64,000 nucleotides of DNA, taken from Mesorhizobium escarrei (GTDB lineage: Bacteria; Pseudomonadota; Alphaproteobacteria; Rhizobiales; Rhizobiaceae). Where the stretch lies: positions 1-64,000 of the forward strand of contig NZ_CAKXZT010000149.1 of NCBI RefSeq assembly GCF_935825525.1, written 5' to 3'. Shown piece after piece: positions 8,864 through 17,230 of the stretch; position 1 is the stretch's first letter; each line of letters starts with the position of its first letter. A program made the translations under genes and the position numbers. The notes beneath the pieces were generated by a model. It saw nothing but the letters and a program-made list of their open reading frames with translations. It did not search any database and was not told the DNA's origin.

Positions 8864-9383
8864 ACCTTGTCGTACCGTCCACTTTCAAGGAGGCGCTGCG
8901 TTCACTTCGGGCAGACGAAGGTCGACTTCGGGTCAAACATTCACTTTCCGTCGGATCAGAAACGGCGAACCGCCGACTTCCGCAGTACTGCATTTGGTAC
9001 CGCATCGCCGATTGAAATCCCCTCAAGCTTGATTTGGCTTTTACGTCTCAGTCCGTCCAATCCATCATAGGCAAGAGCAAAACGTCGGTCTAACGTATTC
9101 ATTTTATTATCTTTTTTCGTTCTCAGTCCGTCTAATACCCCGTTGGACAGATTGAGCGATTTGGCAACCAGCGACCATCCAAACGTATCCAAAGTTACGA
9201 TTTTGCCGCCATAGCTGAAGGCACTTTTGCCGCAACAAGCGTCTCATTGCACACGCGGTGCACACGAGAGGGATTGGCCTTGCTTAAAGAATCATATTGA
9301 TGCCTTGGCAAGCTCAGACGCATTCAGGCCATGTTCAATGGTCCGTCCGGGCCGTCGGCTGGCCCCATCCCAAATGGTGAACG
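8864..9383. other. Stretch without a supportable gene
   Basis: The base composition is more AT-rich than the surroundings around 9000-9200. A leftward frame at 8956-9192 could encode 78 aa with two similar segments (GVLDGLRTK and DGLDGLRRK), echoed in the DNA by two copies of AGACGGACTGAGA-like sequence. It matches no family I know and has no clear ribosome-binding site. I treat it as probable debris next to the gene fragments that follow. Confidence 0.3.
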
Positions 9384-9542
9384 ATGATCGTCGTCACCCA
9401 CGAGATAGCCTTTGCCCGTGAGGTGTCGAACCACGTCGCCTTCTTCCACAAGGGCAAGATTCACGAGATCGGCCCTCCCGGGCAGGTGATAGGCAATCCG
9501 CAACAACCCGAGACGGCCGCTTTCCTGAAATCTGTCCTGTGA
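9384..9542 (+). pseudogene. C-terminal fragment of a polar amino-acid ABC transporter ATPase
   Basis: A 52-codon open frame begins MIVVTHEIAFAREV (the H-loop region of GlnQ/HisP-type ATPases) and continues through VAFFHKGKIHEIGPP to the usual C-terminal FLKSVL and stop. Walker A, the signature motif and Walker B are absent upstream. It is therefore a decayed or truncated tail, not a functional transporter gene. Confidence 0.75.
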
Positions 9543-9702
9543 CATCATGGTCGCCATCGAAGCAGGGAACTGGCAGAAGTCCGCATTCACTACCGAGCCG
9601 ACGCTCAGTCACACAACTACGACCACAATGGGGTCCAGGATTGCCGGTTCGTCTTTTCGCTTCGGGTTCCGCTCACGAAGCAGCTCGGTACGAGAATGGC
9701 AC

Positions 9703-9942
9703 GGATTCGCAATGTGGGTATCGGCTGTAGCGGTCTCCCGTTACCAAAATCCGATTAACGTCGAGGCGTTGATGGAGGCGAATTTTCCGCCCAGCAGGCG
9801 TATGATCGGCCAGTTCAATCCCGTCTTGGTGAATACGGGCACCGAACTCATCCTTTTCGACACAGGCAACGGGCGGGAAGGCAGGGAGCTCGGCACAAAC
9901 CTTGCGAATGCGACCAGACCGGCTACGGTGGAGTACTCATGA
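9703..9942 (+). pseudogene. N-terminal fragment of an MBL-fold hydrolase
   Basis: The residues NPVLVNTGTELILFDTGNG match the first beta strands of metallo-beta-lactamase-fold hydrolases. The zinc-binding HxHxDH motif that should follow is missing, because the frame stops at 9942 right after a short low-similarity tail. The stop overlaps the next gene's start by ATGA, so the fragment could still provide translational coupling to dihydrofolate reductase. The left limit is uncertain; residues before about 9750 look random. Confidence 0.55.
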
Positions 9943-10370
9943 AAAAGACTGTCGTTAGAGTCGTCTGTGCCATTGGCCAAGCGGGGCAGCTCGGCCTCAA
10001 AGGGGGCCTTCCCTGGGAAGGCAACCGATCGCCGGAGTTCGTCGCCGACGTTGCACGATTTTTCGACCTCACCAGAGGACACGTCTTGCTCGCCGGTCCC
10101 AAGACGATCGCGAGCGTTCCGGATTTTGCTCGCGCGGATCGGGAACTTGTCGTCGTTCGCTCCGGCATGGATCCCGAGGACACACTCCAGCGCTTCGTCG
10201 GCCGCGTTGTCTTCATCGGCGGCGGCCCGCCAGTGTGGGACGCCTACGCGCGCTTCGTCAGCCATTGGGATATAACGTGTCTGCCCTATGACGGGCCGGC
10301 GGACCGCTGGTTCGATGCAAGATGGCTTACGGCGGGTGGCGAGGTTGGCAGAAATCAGCGCGACCAATGA
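9939..10370 (+). CDS. Dihydrofolate reductase family protein
   Basis: 143 aa. The N-terminal VVCAIGQAGQLGLKGGLPWEG matches the DHFR loop that binds NADPH and folate (AIGxxGxLG...LPW), and GHVLLAGPKT and VVFIGGGPPVWDAY fit the two later cofactor-binding motifs. The usual catalytic Asp/Glu after the LPW loop appears replaced in the segment GNRSPEFVADVARF, so activity on dihydrofolate is not certain. It is somewhat short and diverged compared with FolA. It starts inside a broken MBL hydrolase frame, an unusual neighbourhood that suggests a lone, possibly acquired, gene. Confidence 0.75.
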   Translation: MKKTVVRVVCAIGQAGQLGLKGGLPWEGNRSPEFVADVARFFDLTRGHVLLAGPKTIASVPDFARADRELVVVRSGMDPEDTLQRFVGRVVFIGGGPPVWDAYARFVSHWDITCLPYDGPADRWFDARWLTAGGEVGRNQRDQ

Positions 10371-10436
10371 ACGCTCGGCTCACAGCGGGCACCGCGGTGG
10401 TAACGATCGCGGTGCCCATAGTCTGTACCCGCACGC

Positions 10437-11660
10437 CTAGCAGTTCGCCCCAGTCTGCGGATCGCACGCCTTGTTTTCTTGCTTCTGTGGTTTGGGCTCG
10501 GCCGCCTGTTCGGGCTCGGCCTGCTCCTGCTCGGCGGCTGGCTGCTCCTTGGCCTTCGGCTTCTCAGGCTTGGCCGCCTGTTCGGGCTCAGCCTGCTCCT
10601 GCTCGGCGGCCGGCTGCTCCTTGGCCTTCGGCTTCTCAGGCTTGGCCGCCTGTTCGGGCTCGGCCTGCTCCTGCTCAGCGGCGGGTTGCTCCTCGGTCGT
10701 CGGCTTCTCAGGCTTGGCGGTCTCTTCCGGCTTAACCTCTTCATCGGTCGCCGGCGCCTGTTCGGTCGTTGCTGCGCCTTCGGTCGGCTTGGATTTCCGA
10801 CCTGCCTGAACCTGCTTCACCTCCTCGATGTCTTTGAGCTCAGCTGGTTTGGCATCGGGATCGGCTTTCACTTCACCTTCAAAGATCGTGACCGTATTGT
10901 TTTCCAGTTTGCCGGCCTGCTCGGGCGTCTCGGTCTCGCTGACCTCGACGACAGTCACCTGCTGGTTCGTCTCCTTCTCGATCACATCAACATCAATGAC
11001 TTTGTTGATCACCACGTTGTTTTGGATCGTCACGTCGCCGGCCGGCTCGGCCGCCTCGACAATGCGCACAAACTCCGGCTCATCACGGATAACGACGACA
11101 GAAATGTCATCCGCGAGGAATTCGCGGGTCGGGACCACGACCCAGTAAAAATCCGGCGTGGTGTCGATGGTCACCTCGATTGAAATCAAATCGGGATCGC
11201 GGCGCGGCGGCAGCGGAGCCCAGACGATGTGCTCCCTTTCGCGCCGCCAGCTCACCCATGCTGGCCCCCAACGAGTGCCGGGAACCCAGTACCAGCCGAT
11301 GTCGTCGGCATAGCCCCAGCGGCCGTAATGGTATGTCGCCCAGCCGAACGGCTCGTCTGACACCCAGAGCCAGCCATACTGCTCGGTATAGACCCAATGT
11401 CCAAGTGTATACGGACGCCAATCGTCAGCTACATCAACCGGGACGAAAACGGTCGCTCCCCGGTACGAAACCCAATCACCGTGGGAAGACAGCTCATCGT
11501 AGAATGTGCTGATCGAAATGGAAACGTCGGTGGCAGCCCTCGCCTCGGACACAAGCGACAATGGCGCCACCGGGTTGGGAATCTCGACGACCGTGAGCAG
11601 GCCGGCGGCTACGCCGCCCAGCATCAGCCGGACAACGTTTTGGGCAAGGACGCGTTTCAT
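10437..11660 (-). CDS. Exported tryptophan-rich DUF6600/YXWXXP-repeat protein with acidic repeat tail
   Basis: 407 aa. A signal peptide (residues about 1-43) is followed by a domain rich in aromatic repeats (GHWVYTEQYGWLWVSDEPFGW, with GRWGYADDIGWYWVPG), characteristic of DUF6600 proteins often annotated as FecR-like or YXWXXP-repeat. A middle region (about 170-270) is rich in Val/Glu. The last 130 residues are a low-complexity E/Q/A/K/P tail built from a 24-residue unit repeated about three times, ending in CDPQTGANC. The tail could span the envelope or bind cell wall; function is unknown. Confidence 0.75.
   Translation of the reverse strand: MKRVLAQNVVRLMLGGVAAGLLTVVEIPNPVAPLSLVSEARAATDVSISISTFYDELSSHGDWVSYRGATVFVPVDVADDWRPYTLGHWVYTEQYGWLWVSDEPFGWATYHYGRWGYADDIGWYWVPGTRWGPAWVSWRREREHIVWAPLPPRRDPDLISIEVTIDTTPDFYWVVVPTREFLADDISVVVIRDEPEFVRIVEAAEPAGDVTIQNNVVINKVIDVDVIEKETNQQVTVVEVSETETPEQAGKLENNTVTIFEGEVKADPDAKPAELKDIEEVKQVQAGRKSKPTEGAATTEQAPATDEEVKPEETAKPEKPTTEEQPAAEQEQAEPEQAAKPEKPKAKEQPAAEQEQAEPEQAAKPEKPKAKEQPAAEQEQAEPEQAAEPKPQKQENKACDPQTGANC
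10494..10720 (-). repeat. Three tandem 72-bp repeats in the tail of the DUF6600 protein
   Basis: Consecutive, nearly identical 72-bp units each encode a 24-residue segment of the type PEQAAKPEKPKAKEQPAAEQ followed by EQAE. The two central copies are almost identical at DNA level and the outer copy diverges (TTEEQPAAEQ). Such repeats are prone to copy-number change. Confidence 0.8.
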
Positions 11661-11872
11661 CCTAGTCTTCCTCCGAAACAGATCGCCCTTCGTCCTGAAA
11701 ACTCACCGGCTGTCGAATTGTTCCGGCTTGGCATCACACGATGAATACCGGGATCAACATCAGAGTTGCTTCATGAGGTCGGCGAACCAGATCACGACCG
11801 CCGTCACAAACCTGCGCGGGAGTACCAATGCTACGGAAGCTTTTGCGCAGCGGTCGGTCGAAGCCAGATTCG

Positions 11873-12260
11873 TCAAAGGCGACGCACAGGCGCGGGATAC
11901 TGCGCGACCAGATCGTCGACGGTCAGCAACGTCATGCGTTCCACGATCGATTGAGCAATCAGAATCGGATCGAAGGGAACCTTGTGGATGGGGGGAAGCC
12001 CCTCTGCCGCTATGGCATGCTCGCTTGTGATTGGCAGCTCATAACAGCCATTGTCGATCAGGCCCCGACGCAAAAGTCGCACATCGACGGTAAAGTCTGC
12101 CCGGCCCAGCCCCCGTTTGATCGCAATCTCCCAGAGACTTGCAGCGCTGAACGTCAGGATATTGTCGGCATTCTCGATCTCCGCGAAAGCGGCAGGCGAA
12201 AGCTTGTCGGGCTCGCCCGCCGCCCAGAGCAGAAGATGGGTACCCGAGCAGAACTTTCAT
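11873..12260 (-). pseudogene. PIN-domain (VapC-like) toxin, frameshifted
   Basis: A 129-codon toxin-like gene starts at ATG 12260, overlapping the antitoxin stop by ATGA. Reading begins MKVLL and then loses frame at GGG (about 12244-12246). Removing one base restores THLLLWAAGEPDKLSPAAF, then SAASLWEIAIKRGLG, and the C-terminus RMTLLTVDDLVAQYP. The shift falls exactly on the codon of the first catalytic Asp (family LLDTHLLLW). A second family acid is also changed (HKVPFD in place of HKDPFD). The toxin is therefore very likely inactive unless the insertion is a sequencing error. Confidence 0.75.
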
Positions 12261-12502
12261 GCGTCGCCGCCAAACAGCTTCTCGATTTCCTCACCGGCCA
12301 TGCGATCAAAATCGTCCGGAACGGAAAACTGCCCGGCCATAAACCCGACGCGACGCGTTTCGCCGGCCGCAGGAGCGTCAATGGCGATGACTTTCACCAT
12401 CGGCTTGCCGGATTTGGCGATGATGAAAGATTCGCCCTTGGCTGCCTTGTCGACAAGGCGGGACAGATGCGTCTTGGCCTCGTGGATATTGACGATGCGC
12501 AT
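12257..12502 (-). CDS. Phd/YefM-family antitoxin
   Basis: 81 aa from the ATG at 12502 (MRIVNIHEAKTHLSRLVDKA). GGAG lies 6 bases before this start; an ATG 12 bases further upstream is possible. The N-terminal DNA-binding fold (residues 1-50, including GESFIIAKSGKPMVKV) is the Phd/YefM type that autoregulates toxin-antitoxin operons, and the acidic C-terminus would bind the toxin. Its partner downstream is frameshifted, so this may now be an orphan antitoxin. Confidence 0.88.
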   Translation of the reverse strand: MRIVNIHEAKTHLSRLVDKAAKGESFIIAKSGKPMVKVIAIDAPAAGETRRVGFMAGQFSVPDDFDRMAGEEIEKLFGGDA

Positions 12503-12514
12503 TGCGAACTCCAT

Positions 12515-12890
12515 GCGTTAGTCCGCGAAACTTAGTCTACCCGAACTTCAAGGGCATCTGCCGAAGAAGGCTGAAGGCCGCGCCTTGCTACAGGGTTGCT
12601 ACAGGGTCGACTTGACTTCCCCGATCTCGTCACCAGTTATGGTTACATGAACGCCACAGAAAAGATCCGTCGCGATTTTCTTTTCCGGGTTTGCCCCATC
12701 GCGGGATCGTAACCCCCGGCTCGGCTGCCATGCGCCCCGGGCCGAGGGGCAAGCACATGAAATCGACATCGAACGTATGCAGGCCGCCAGCACCGCTCTG
12801 GAGCATTGGCTTCGAGCAAGGTCTGTCTCGAATTGGCCGGTTCACCATGCTTGAGGCAGCCCGCTCAACTGAGAATATGAGTATTCGAAA
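12515..12890. other. Intergenic stretch, no supportable gene
   Basis: It contains a tandem pair of TTGCTACAGGG (about 12585-12606). A rightward segment near 12745-12850 reads ERMQAASTALEHWLRARS and looks protein-like, but it has no start or family match. I see no RNA gene. Possibly the remains of a coding sequence. Confidence 0.3.
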
Positions 12891-13352
12891 ATGCAAGATA
12901 ACATGAAGGCCCGGCGCAAGCCGGCCATCCGCATCTCGCAATCGGACCATGCGCGTTTATCGGTGCTTGCGAGCACCGTGGCCGCACGAAATCCGGAGGC
13001 TTCCGATGAACTGCTCGCCGAACTCGAGCGAGCGCGCATCGTTTCCGATGGTTTGATCTCCGCGGGCGCCGTCCAGATGGGTTCGACGGTGACGTTCAAG
13101 CCCGATACCGGTGACGCGAAAACGGTGACGCTGGTTTTCCCTGGCGAGGCGGACATCTCCGAAGGCAAGATTTCAATCCTTACGCCGATCGGCACGGCCC
13201 TGATCGGCCTCTCGGCCGGACAGTCGATCATGTGGACCGCGCGAGATGGGCGGCGGCATGAATTGTCGGTGCTTGCCGTGAACCGGCCTGCTCGGGAAGG
13301 TGATGCAGCCGATCAGCGTGCACCAGCACCTCCGACGACGGCGGGCGTCTAG
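12891..13352 (+). CDS. Rnk-like GreA/GreB-family regulator
   Basis: 153 aa. The N-terminus (KPAIRISQSDHARLSVLAS) matches the Rnk N-terminal segment, and the C-terminal half (residues about 65-140, with VQMGSTVTFKPD and DISEGKISILTPIGTALIGL) is the GreA/GreB C-terminal FKBP-like domain that contacts RNA polymerase. Annotated in relatives as nucleoside diphosphate kinase regulator or transcription elongation factor. It lacks the long coiled-coil of GreA, so it should not stimulate transcript cleavage. The C-terminal tail after about residue 140 is low-complexity. ATG at 12891 or 12903 are both possible. Confidence 0.85.
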   Translation: MQDNMKARRKPAIRISQSDHARLSVLASTVAARNPEASDELLAELERARIVSDGLISAGAVQMGSTVTFKPDTGDAKTVTLVFPGEADISEGKISILTPIGTALIGLSAGQSIMWTARDGRRHELSVLAVNRPAREGDAADQRAPAPPTTAGV

Positions 13353-13930
13353 ACTTGGGTGTTTCCGCGAAAACGGCGGGCAGCGCGCCGAGGACCTCAA
13401 GCGACTTCTTCACGAACGCCTCGTGATATGACAACCGGTGCTGAAGCAAACGGCCCGGCCCTACGCCGACCCCGCCCTTCAGCCTCTTGACGTGGTCCAG
13501 AACAATTGCAGGGTCATAGGGCTTCGCGAGGTGAGGCCCCTGTTCGGCCAATCAGTCGTTCACCAGGCACAGAGTGGGGCGGGTGGGTGTGCCCAGATCG
13601 TAGGAATCCATACGCGCGCCAACCGGCGGTTGGAGGGTCGACTCGGTTAGGTGGGCCTGCCGCGTGGCAAAAAAGTAGAGGTTGGCTGTCGGGAGGCGCG
13701 CCACTTGTTCGTCCTTGGACAGGAAGCAACGAATGCAGGTGAAAGACCCGTGAGAGAGTTTAGATCATCGAACACATCTCTGGACGGTGTGATACAGGCC
13801 GACCTTATGATGGCGTTCATCGGTCCCGTTCTGGCCGACGAGGCGCCCAAGGGCTGGTTCGACTGAAATCTGGCAATCGCGGCGCGAACAAATACCCACA
13901 AGAACCGAACAAGAACCGAGGAGATTAGAT
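13353..13930. other. Stretch without a clear gene
   Basis: A leftward frame (13551 to about 13440) begins with HLAKPYDPAIVLDHVKRLK, which resembles the last helix of a response-regulator receiver domain, but the rest has no such fold. This suggests a fragment. A rightward 71-codon frame at 13651-13866 has no family match. The segment 13870-13930 holds the leader of the next gene. Confidence 0.3.
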
Positions 13931-14410
13931 ATGACGAAACTCGTGACCTGCCTGTGGTTCGACCACGGCGAAGCACGCAAGGCGGCAGAGTTCTATGCCG
14001 CCACCTTTCCTGACAGTCATGTGGATCGGCTGAATGCGGCCGCGTCGGACTACCCTGGCGGCAAGGAAGGCAACGAACTGACGGTCGAGTTCACACTGCT
14101 CGGCCAGTCTTTTCTATGCCTGAACGGCGGCCCGAATTTTAGGGCGAACGAATCCGTCAGCCTCATGGTGCTGACCGAAGATCAGGAAGAGACCGACCGC
14201 TACTGGAACGCGATCGTCGGAAACGGTGGCAGCGAGAGCGCCTGCGGATGGTGCAAGGACCGATGGGGCTTCTCCTGGCAGATCACGCCGAAGCTGCTGA
14301 TGGAACTGACGACCAGCCCAGACCGCGCCAAGGCCAAGCGCGCGATGGAGGCGATGATGACGATGAAGAAAATCGATATCGCGGCGCTGGAAGCCGCAGC
14401 AGCAGGCTAA
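13931..14410 (+). CDS. VOC-family protein, PhnB/3-demethylubiquinone-methyltransferase-like
   Basis: 159 aa. It starts MTKLVTCLWFDHGEARKAAEFYAATF and shows the vicinal-oxygen-chelate fold typical of PhnB-like proteins: FTLLGQSFLCLNGGP, ESVSLMVL and the C-terminal CKDRWGFSWQITP. Ribosome-binding site GAGGAG is 9 bases upstream. The catalytic activity of this subfamily is mostly unknown. It precedes an SRPBCC gene 50 bases downstream, a pairing often seen in small hypothetical operons. Confidence 0.88.
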   Translation: MTKLVTCLWFDHGEARKAAEFYAATFPDSHVDRLNAAASDYPGGKEGNELTVEFTLLGQSFLCLNGGPNFRANESVSLMVLTEDQEETDRYWNAIVGNGGSESACGWCKDRWGFSWQITPKLLMELTTSPDRAKAKRAMEAMMTMKKIDIAALEAAAAG

Positions 14411-14460
14411 CCCGATCCAAGGCAACGACGCCCTGGTGAACTCAATGAATGGAGATGATC

Positions 14461-14904
14461 ATGCCCAACACCGTTAAACTGCACCGGGTTTTGGCCACGA
14501 AGCCCGAAAAGGTCTATCGCGCATTTCTGGAACCTGACGCGGTCGCGAGTTGGCTCCCGCCCTTCGGTTTTACCTGTACTGTGCATGAGCTTGAGGCGAA
14601 GGAAGGCGGCAAGCACAGAATGTCCTTTCGAAACTTCACGACTGGGCAAAGCCATTCCTTCGGCGGCACCTACTTGAAACTCGTCCCCGGCGAGACGCTC
14701 ATCTACAGCGACGTGTTCGATGATCCGAACCTTCCGGGCGAGATGAAAGTGACCGTCACGCTGACGGCCGTTTCAGTCGGAACGGAGATGACGGTGGTTC
14801 AGGAGAACGTGCCCGATCTGATCCCCGTGGAGGCATGTTATCTCGGTTGGCAAGAGTCGCTGCGTAAGCTTGCTAACCTCGTCGAGCCCGAAATCACGCA
14901 ATGA
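14461..14904 (+). CDS. SRPBCC (AHSA1-like) domain protein
   Basis: 147 aa from the ATG at 14461, which has GGAG 8 bases upstream. A START-like hydrophobic-pocket fold is shown by KLHRVLATKPEKVYRAFLEP, FGGTYLKLVPGE and the C-terminal GWQESLRKLANLVEPEI. The family binds small hydrophobic ligands; no ligand can be named. It follows the VOC gene and precedes a second, truncated SRPBCC gene. Confidence 0.88.
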   Translation: MPNTVKLHRVLATKPEKVYRAFLEPDAVASWLPPFGFTCTVHELEAKEGGKHRMSFRNFTTGQSHSFGGTYLKLVPGETLIYSDVFDDPNLPGEMKVTVTLTAVSVGTEMTVVQENVPDLIPVEACYLGWQESLRKLANLVEPEITQ

Positions 14905-14950
14905 ACCGTCTGCATGATTTCATCCAACTGCGACAACGAGGGAAACAAAA

Positions 14951-15061
14951 ATGACCAACCAGCAGATCACCATTGCCACCACGATCGCTGCGCCGATAAA
15001 ACGCGTCTGGGAGGCCTACACGACGCCCGCTGATATCACGCGGGCGCGCTTTGCGTGTTGA
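14951..15061 (+). pseudogene. Truncated N-terminus of a second SRPBCC protein
   Basis: After GAGGGAAACAAAA, an ATG opens a 36-codon frame that reads as the first strand and helix of an AHSA1/SRPBCC protein (TIATTIAAPIKRVWEAYTTP, then ADIT). It then runs into unrelated sequence and a stop. The family length is about 140 aa, so most of the gene is gone. The break near 15040 marks a deletion or insertion boundary. Confidence 0.75.
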
Positions 15062-15973
15062 ATTCATCGAAATGCGCCGTCCGGCAGTGTTCGTCGAAGG
15101 CGGCCTCGCTATCCACGCGACCGCGCAACCATGCCAGTCCCGAAACGGCGAATTCACAGCCATTGCGGTCCCGCAGGCGCCGGCGGACCGGACATGCGCG
15201 CTAGCACGCGGTGTGATGCGCCGGTTCCCGGCTAGGATGATCTGCAGAACTCACCGGTGAAAAGCCGGCGCGTACCCACAGCGTCGGATCCTGGCGGAAA
15301 CGGAGTGCCCCGATACATCATTGGCGGCATGCGACAGCGCCTCGACCCCCCGGCGGACTCATTCGTCGCTGTGGCCCGCTTCGCGGAGTCGGCCAAGATC
15401 GGCCCGGCAAACGAGGCGCAAGCCGGGATCAGCAGCCGCCAGTGTTGATGAAACGGCCAGGTCTGGAGCCCAATATCGCCTCAACCTGTCCGACACCGTC
15501 GAGCTTCATTAGGTTCGCTGGGATAACCGACGGCCGGATCGAGATCTTTAAGAACGAAGATCACTCCCTCCTGTTCGCCGAGGGCGGCGAGAAGTGACTC
15601 TCGAAAACCCGAAACCAGAACCGATAATCGGCTTCGCGACCGTCACAGCGCGCGGAAAGAGCACACCAAGCGGCGGCGAGCGCAGCATTATTATGGCCAA
15701 GTGTTGCAGTAGTGGCGAGGGCGTTTGCCTTGCCATCAACGGCCGAAGGGGTTTGTCTGTCACGTTTTTGCATGGCGATGTTCCTGCGTGAATGTCCGAC
15801 GCAGGGTTTTTGGGATGGCCGGACGTTGATCTCCAACTGAGCCACGATCGAGGCAACCCGCCTCGACTTTGTCGTGTCGTCCCTGGCATCCACATCGCCT
15901 TCATTCGACAGTCTTGATAGATTCTCCTCTAATCCGAAATAAAATCGGCTGCCGCCGGTTCAAAACCCCAGCC
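15062..15973. other. Long stretch without a supportable gene
   Basis: About 900 bases follow the truncated SRPBCC gene. Short frames exist in several directions but none has a start signal, family motif or length that convinces. One fragment, ending at 15597, reads FAGITDGRIEIFKNEDHSLL and could be the tail of a lost gene. I see no tRNA, terminator or insertion-sequence end. Confidence 0.4.
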
Positions 15974-16888
15974 TCACTCAGCAGCAACTTGTTGGGCGAG
16001 CATTTCCAGATGTTCGCTGCAGATCGACTCAACAAGACCATGCAGGATCGCCGTTCGTTCGCCGAGCCATTGCAACGCCTCGATGCTGATCTGATAGTGC
16101 TCGGAATATCGCGCCTTCACATAAGCCTCGTTCAGTGTGTTGAACCAGGCACGAAAGCGTTGCTGGTCGCGTGGCCAGGCTTCGGTCAACCGCCGGTCGC
16201 GCTCCTCGGCCAGAGTGCGAAGGAAGTTCAAGTTGTGTGATGGCGGGCTGTAGCCTGTGAGGGTCAGCAGTAATGCAGAATACGCATGCTCAATTGCCTG
16301 ATGCAGCTGAAAGGCGGAGTTGCTCAACTCGTTATCGTTGAGTGCTATCGCAAAAAGCTTTAGTTGATACTTCGCGAATGGAATACGATTCTGAAAATGC
16401 TCACGAGCCAACCTCAGCGCATCCGCCGGGCTCTGCGGTTTGGGTTCCGCCAACGGCTCGTCATCGAGCTCGTAAAGCACGATACCCTGGCGCCGTATCT
16501 CGGAGAAGAAATACTGCCCTTGCCTGAGGGCAGTATTCACTTCGCGGCGAGAGTGCACGATCAAACCGACCTGGGTCGACACACCGCGATCGCGCAACAA
16601 CCGATCGCTGGCCTTGTACCAGTATGTGGCAAAGTCCGTCAGCTTGCGATTGTTTACGACGACTAACAGATCAAAATCCGAGCGGTACCCTTTTATAGTA
16701 TGTGGCTCATCCACCCAGTCTCCCCGCGCGTATGATCCGAACAAGATAATCTTTAGAATCCTGCCCTTTTTCTTGAACTCGGCCGAACTGCCTTTGAGCG
16801 CATCCTCGAACTCTTCGTGGAAGATCTCGACGACGCGGGCCAGTTCGCGCTGTTTGTTCGTTGGTAGGTGATCAAGGCTGGTTTTCAT
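15974..16888 (-). CDS. Fused nucleotidyltransferase-HEPN protein
   Basis: 304 aa. The N-terminal half is a minimal nucleotidyltransferase: GSYARGDW at residues 51-58 and the paired acids DFDLLVV at 71-77. The C-terminal half (about 150-290) is an all-helical HEPN domain (FQLHQAIEHAYSALLL, then KARYSEHYQI). In two-gene MNT/HEPN toxin-antitoxin systems the MNT partner AMPylates and silences the HEPN RNase; here both are on one chain. The R-x3-H spacing in RYSEH is close to, but shorter than, the RNase motif Rx4-6H. A role in defence or nucleotide transfer to a small molecule is possible. It is a single gene with no evident operon partner. Confidence 0.8.
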   Translation of the reverse strand: MKTSLDHLPTNKQRELARVVEIFHEEFEDALKGSSAEFKKKGRILKIILFGSYARGDWVDEPHTIKGYRSDFDLLVVVNNRKLTDFATYWYKASDRLLRDRGVSTQVGLIVHSRREVNTALRQGQYFFSEIRRQGIVLYELDDEPLAEPKPQSPADALRLAREHFQNRIPFAKYQLKLFAIALNDNELSNSAFQLHQAIEHAYSALLLTLTGYSPPSHNLNFLRTLAEERDRRLTEAWPRDQQRFRAWFNTLNEAYVKARYSEHYQISIEALQWLGERTAILHGLVESICSEHLEMLAQQVAAE

Positions 16889-17029
16889 CATGCGATAATG
16901 CGTGGTCCGCGATCTGGGCGAAAGGGTTAGATGATGCCTATGGCGAAATTCATGCCCGCCGGCAAACCTCCCTGGATTTTACCTTGGATCGAGTTTCACA
17001 ACTCCTGCTTGTCACAAACAGATCCAGGT

Positions 17030-17173
17030 ATTATGTTGCAACATAATCGCGACGTCAAACAGGACGTTGCGCCAACAATAGAGAAAAAGAATCCCAGGGA
17101 GAGGCCAGACCTGCTTTTTGCAGTAGAGCCACCTAATATTTCAAAAGGCCATTCTCCCGGATTTGTTGCAACA
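17030..17173. promoter_or_regulatory. Pair of TGTTGCAACA palindromes upstream of orphan regulator
   Basis: ATTATGTTGCAACATAAT at 17030-17047 is a perfect 18-bp palindrome. A second copy, TGTTGCAACA, lies at 17164-17173. Both are followed by the same downstream bases: GTTGCAACAT, three variable bases, then CGCGACGTC. The repeat unit is thus about 24 bp, with copies 131 bp apart. The same decamer recurs at 27185-27194 in front of the aminotransferase operon. The form GT-N4-AC with flanking T/A suits FadR-type GntR operators. Binding is inferred. Confidence 0.55.
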
Positions 17174-17230
17174 TCAGCGCGACGTCGAACGCAAGTTCGA
17201 GACGTCCCATCAACTGCGAGTCCGATCGGG

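Noticed and set aside
8956..9192. 78-codon leftward frame
   Set aside because: No ribosome-binding site or family; it contains a local repeat and lies among gene debris.
10494..10720. CRISPR-like repeat array
   Set aside because: The repeats are contiguous 72-bp coding units without spacers, in frame with a protein; no cas genes are present.
10479..11183. Rightward Leu/Gly-rich frame that looks like a membrane protein
   Set aside because: Antisense of the E/Q/A/K/P repeat tail of the DUF6600 protein; the hydrophobic look comes from the reverse complement of acidic-repeat codons.
13440..13551. Response-regulator receiver domain on the minus strand
   Set aside because: Only one helix-like segment (LAKPYDPAIVLDHVKRL) fits; no Asp pocket or start is visible, so a gene call is not supported.
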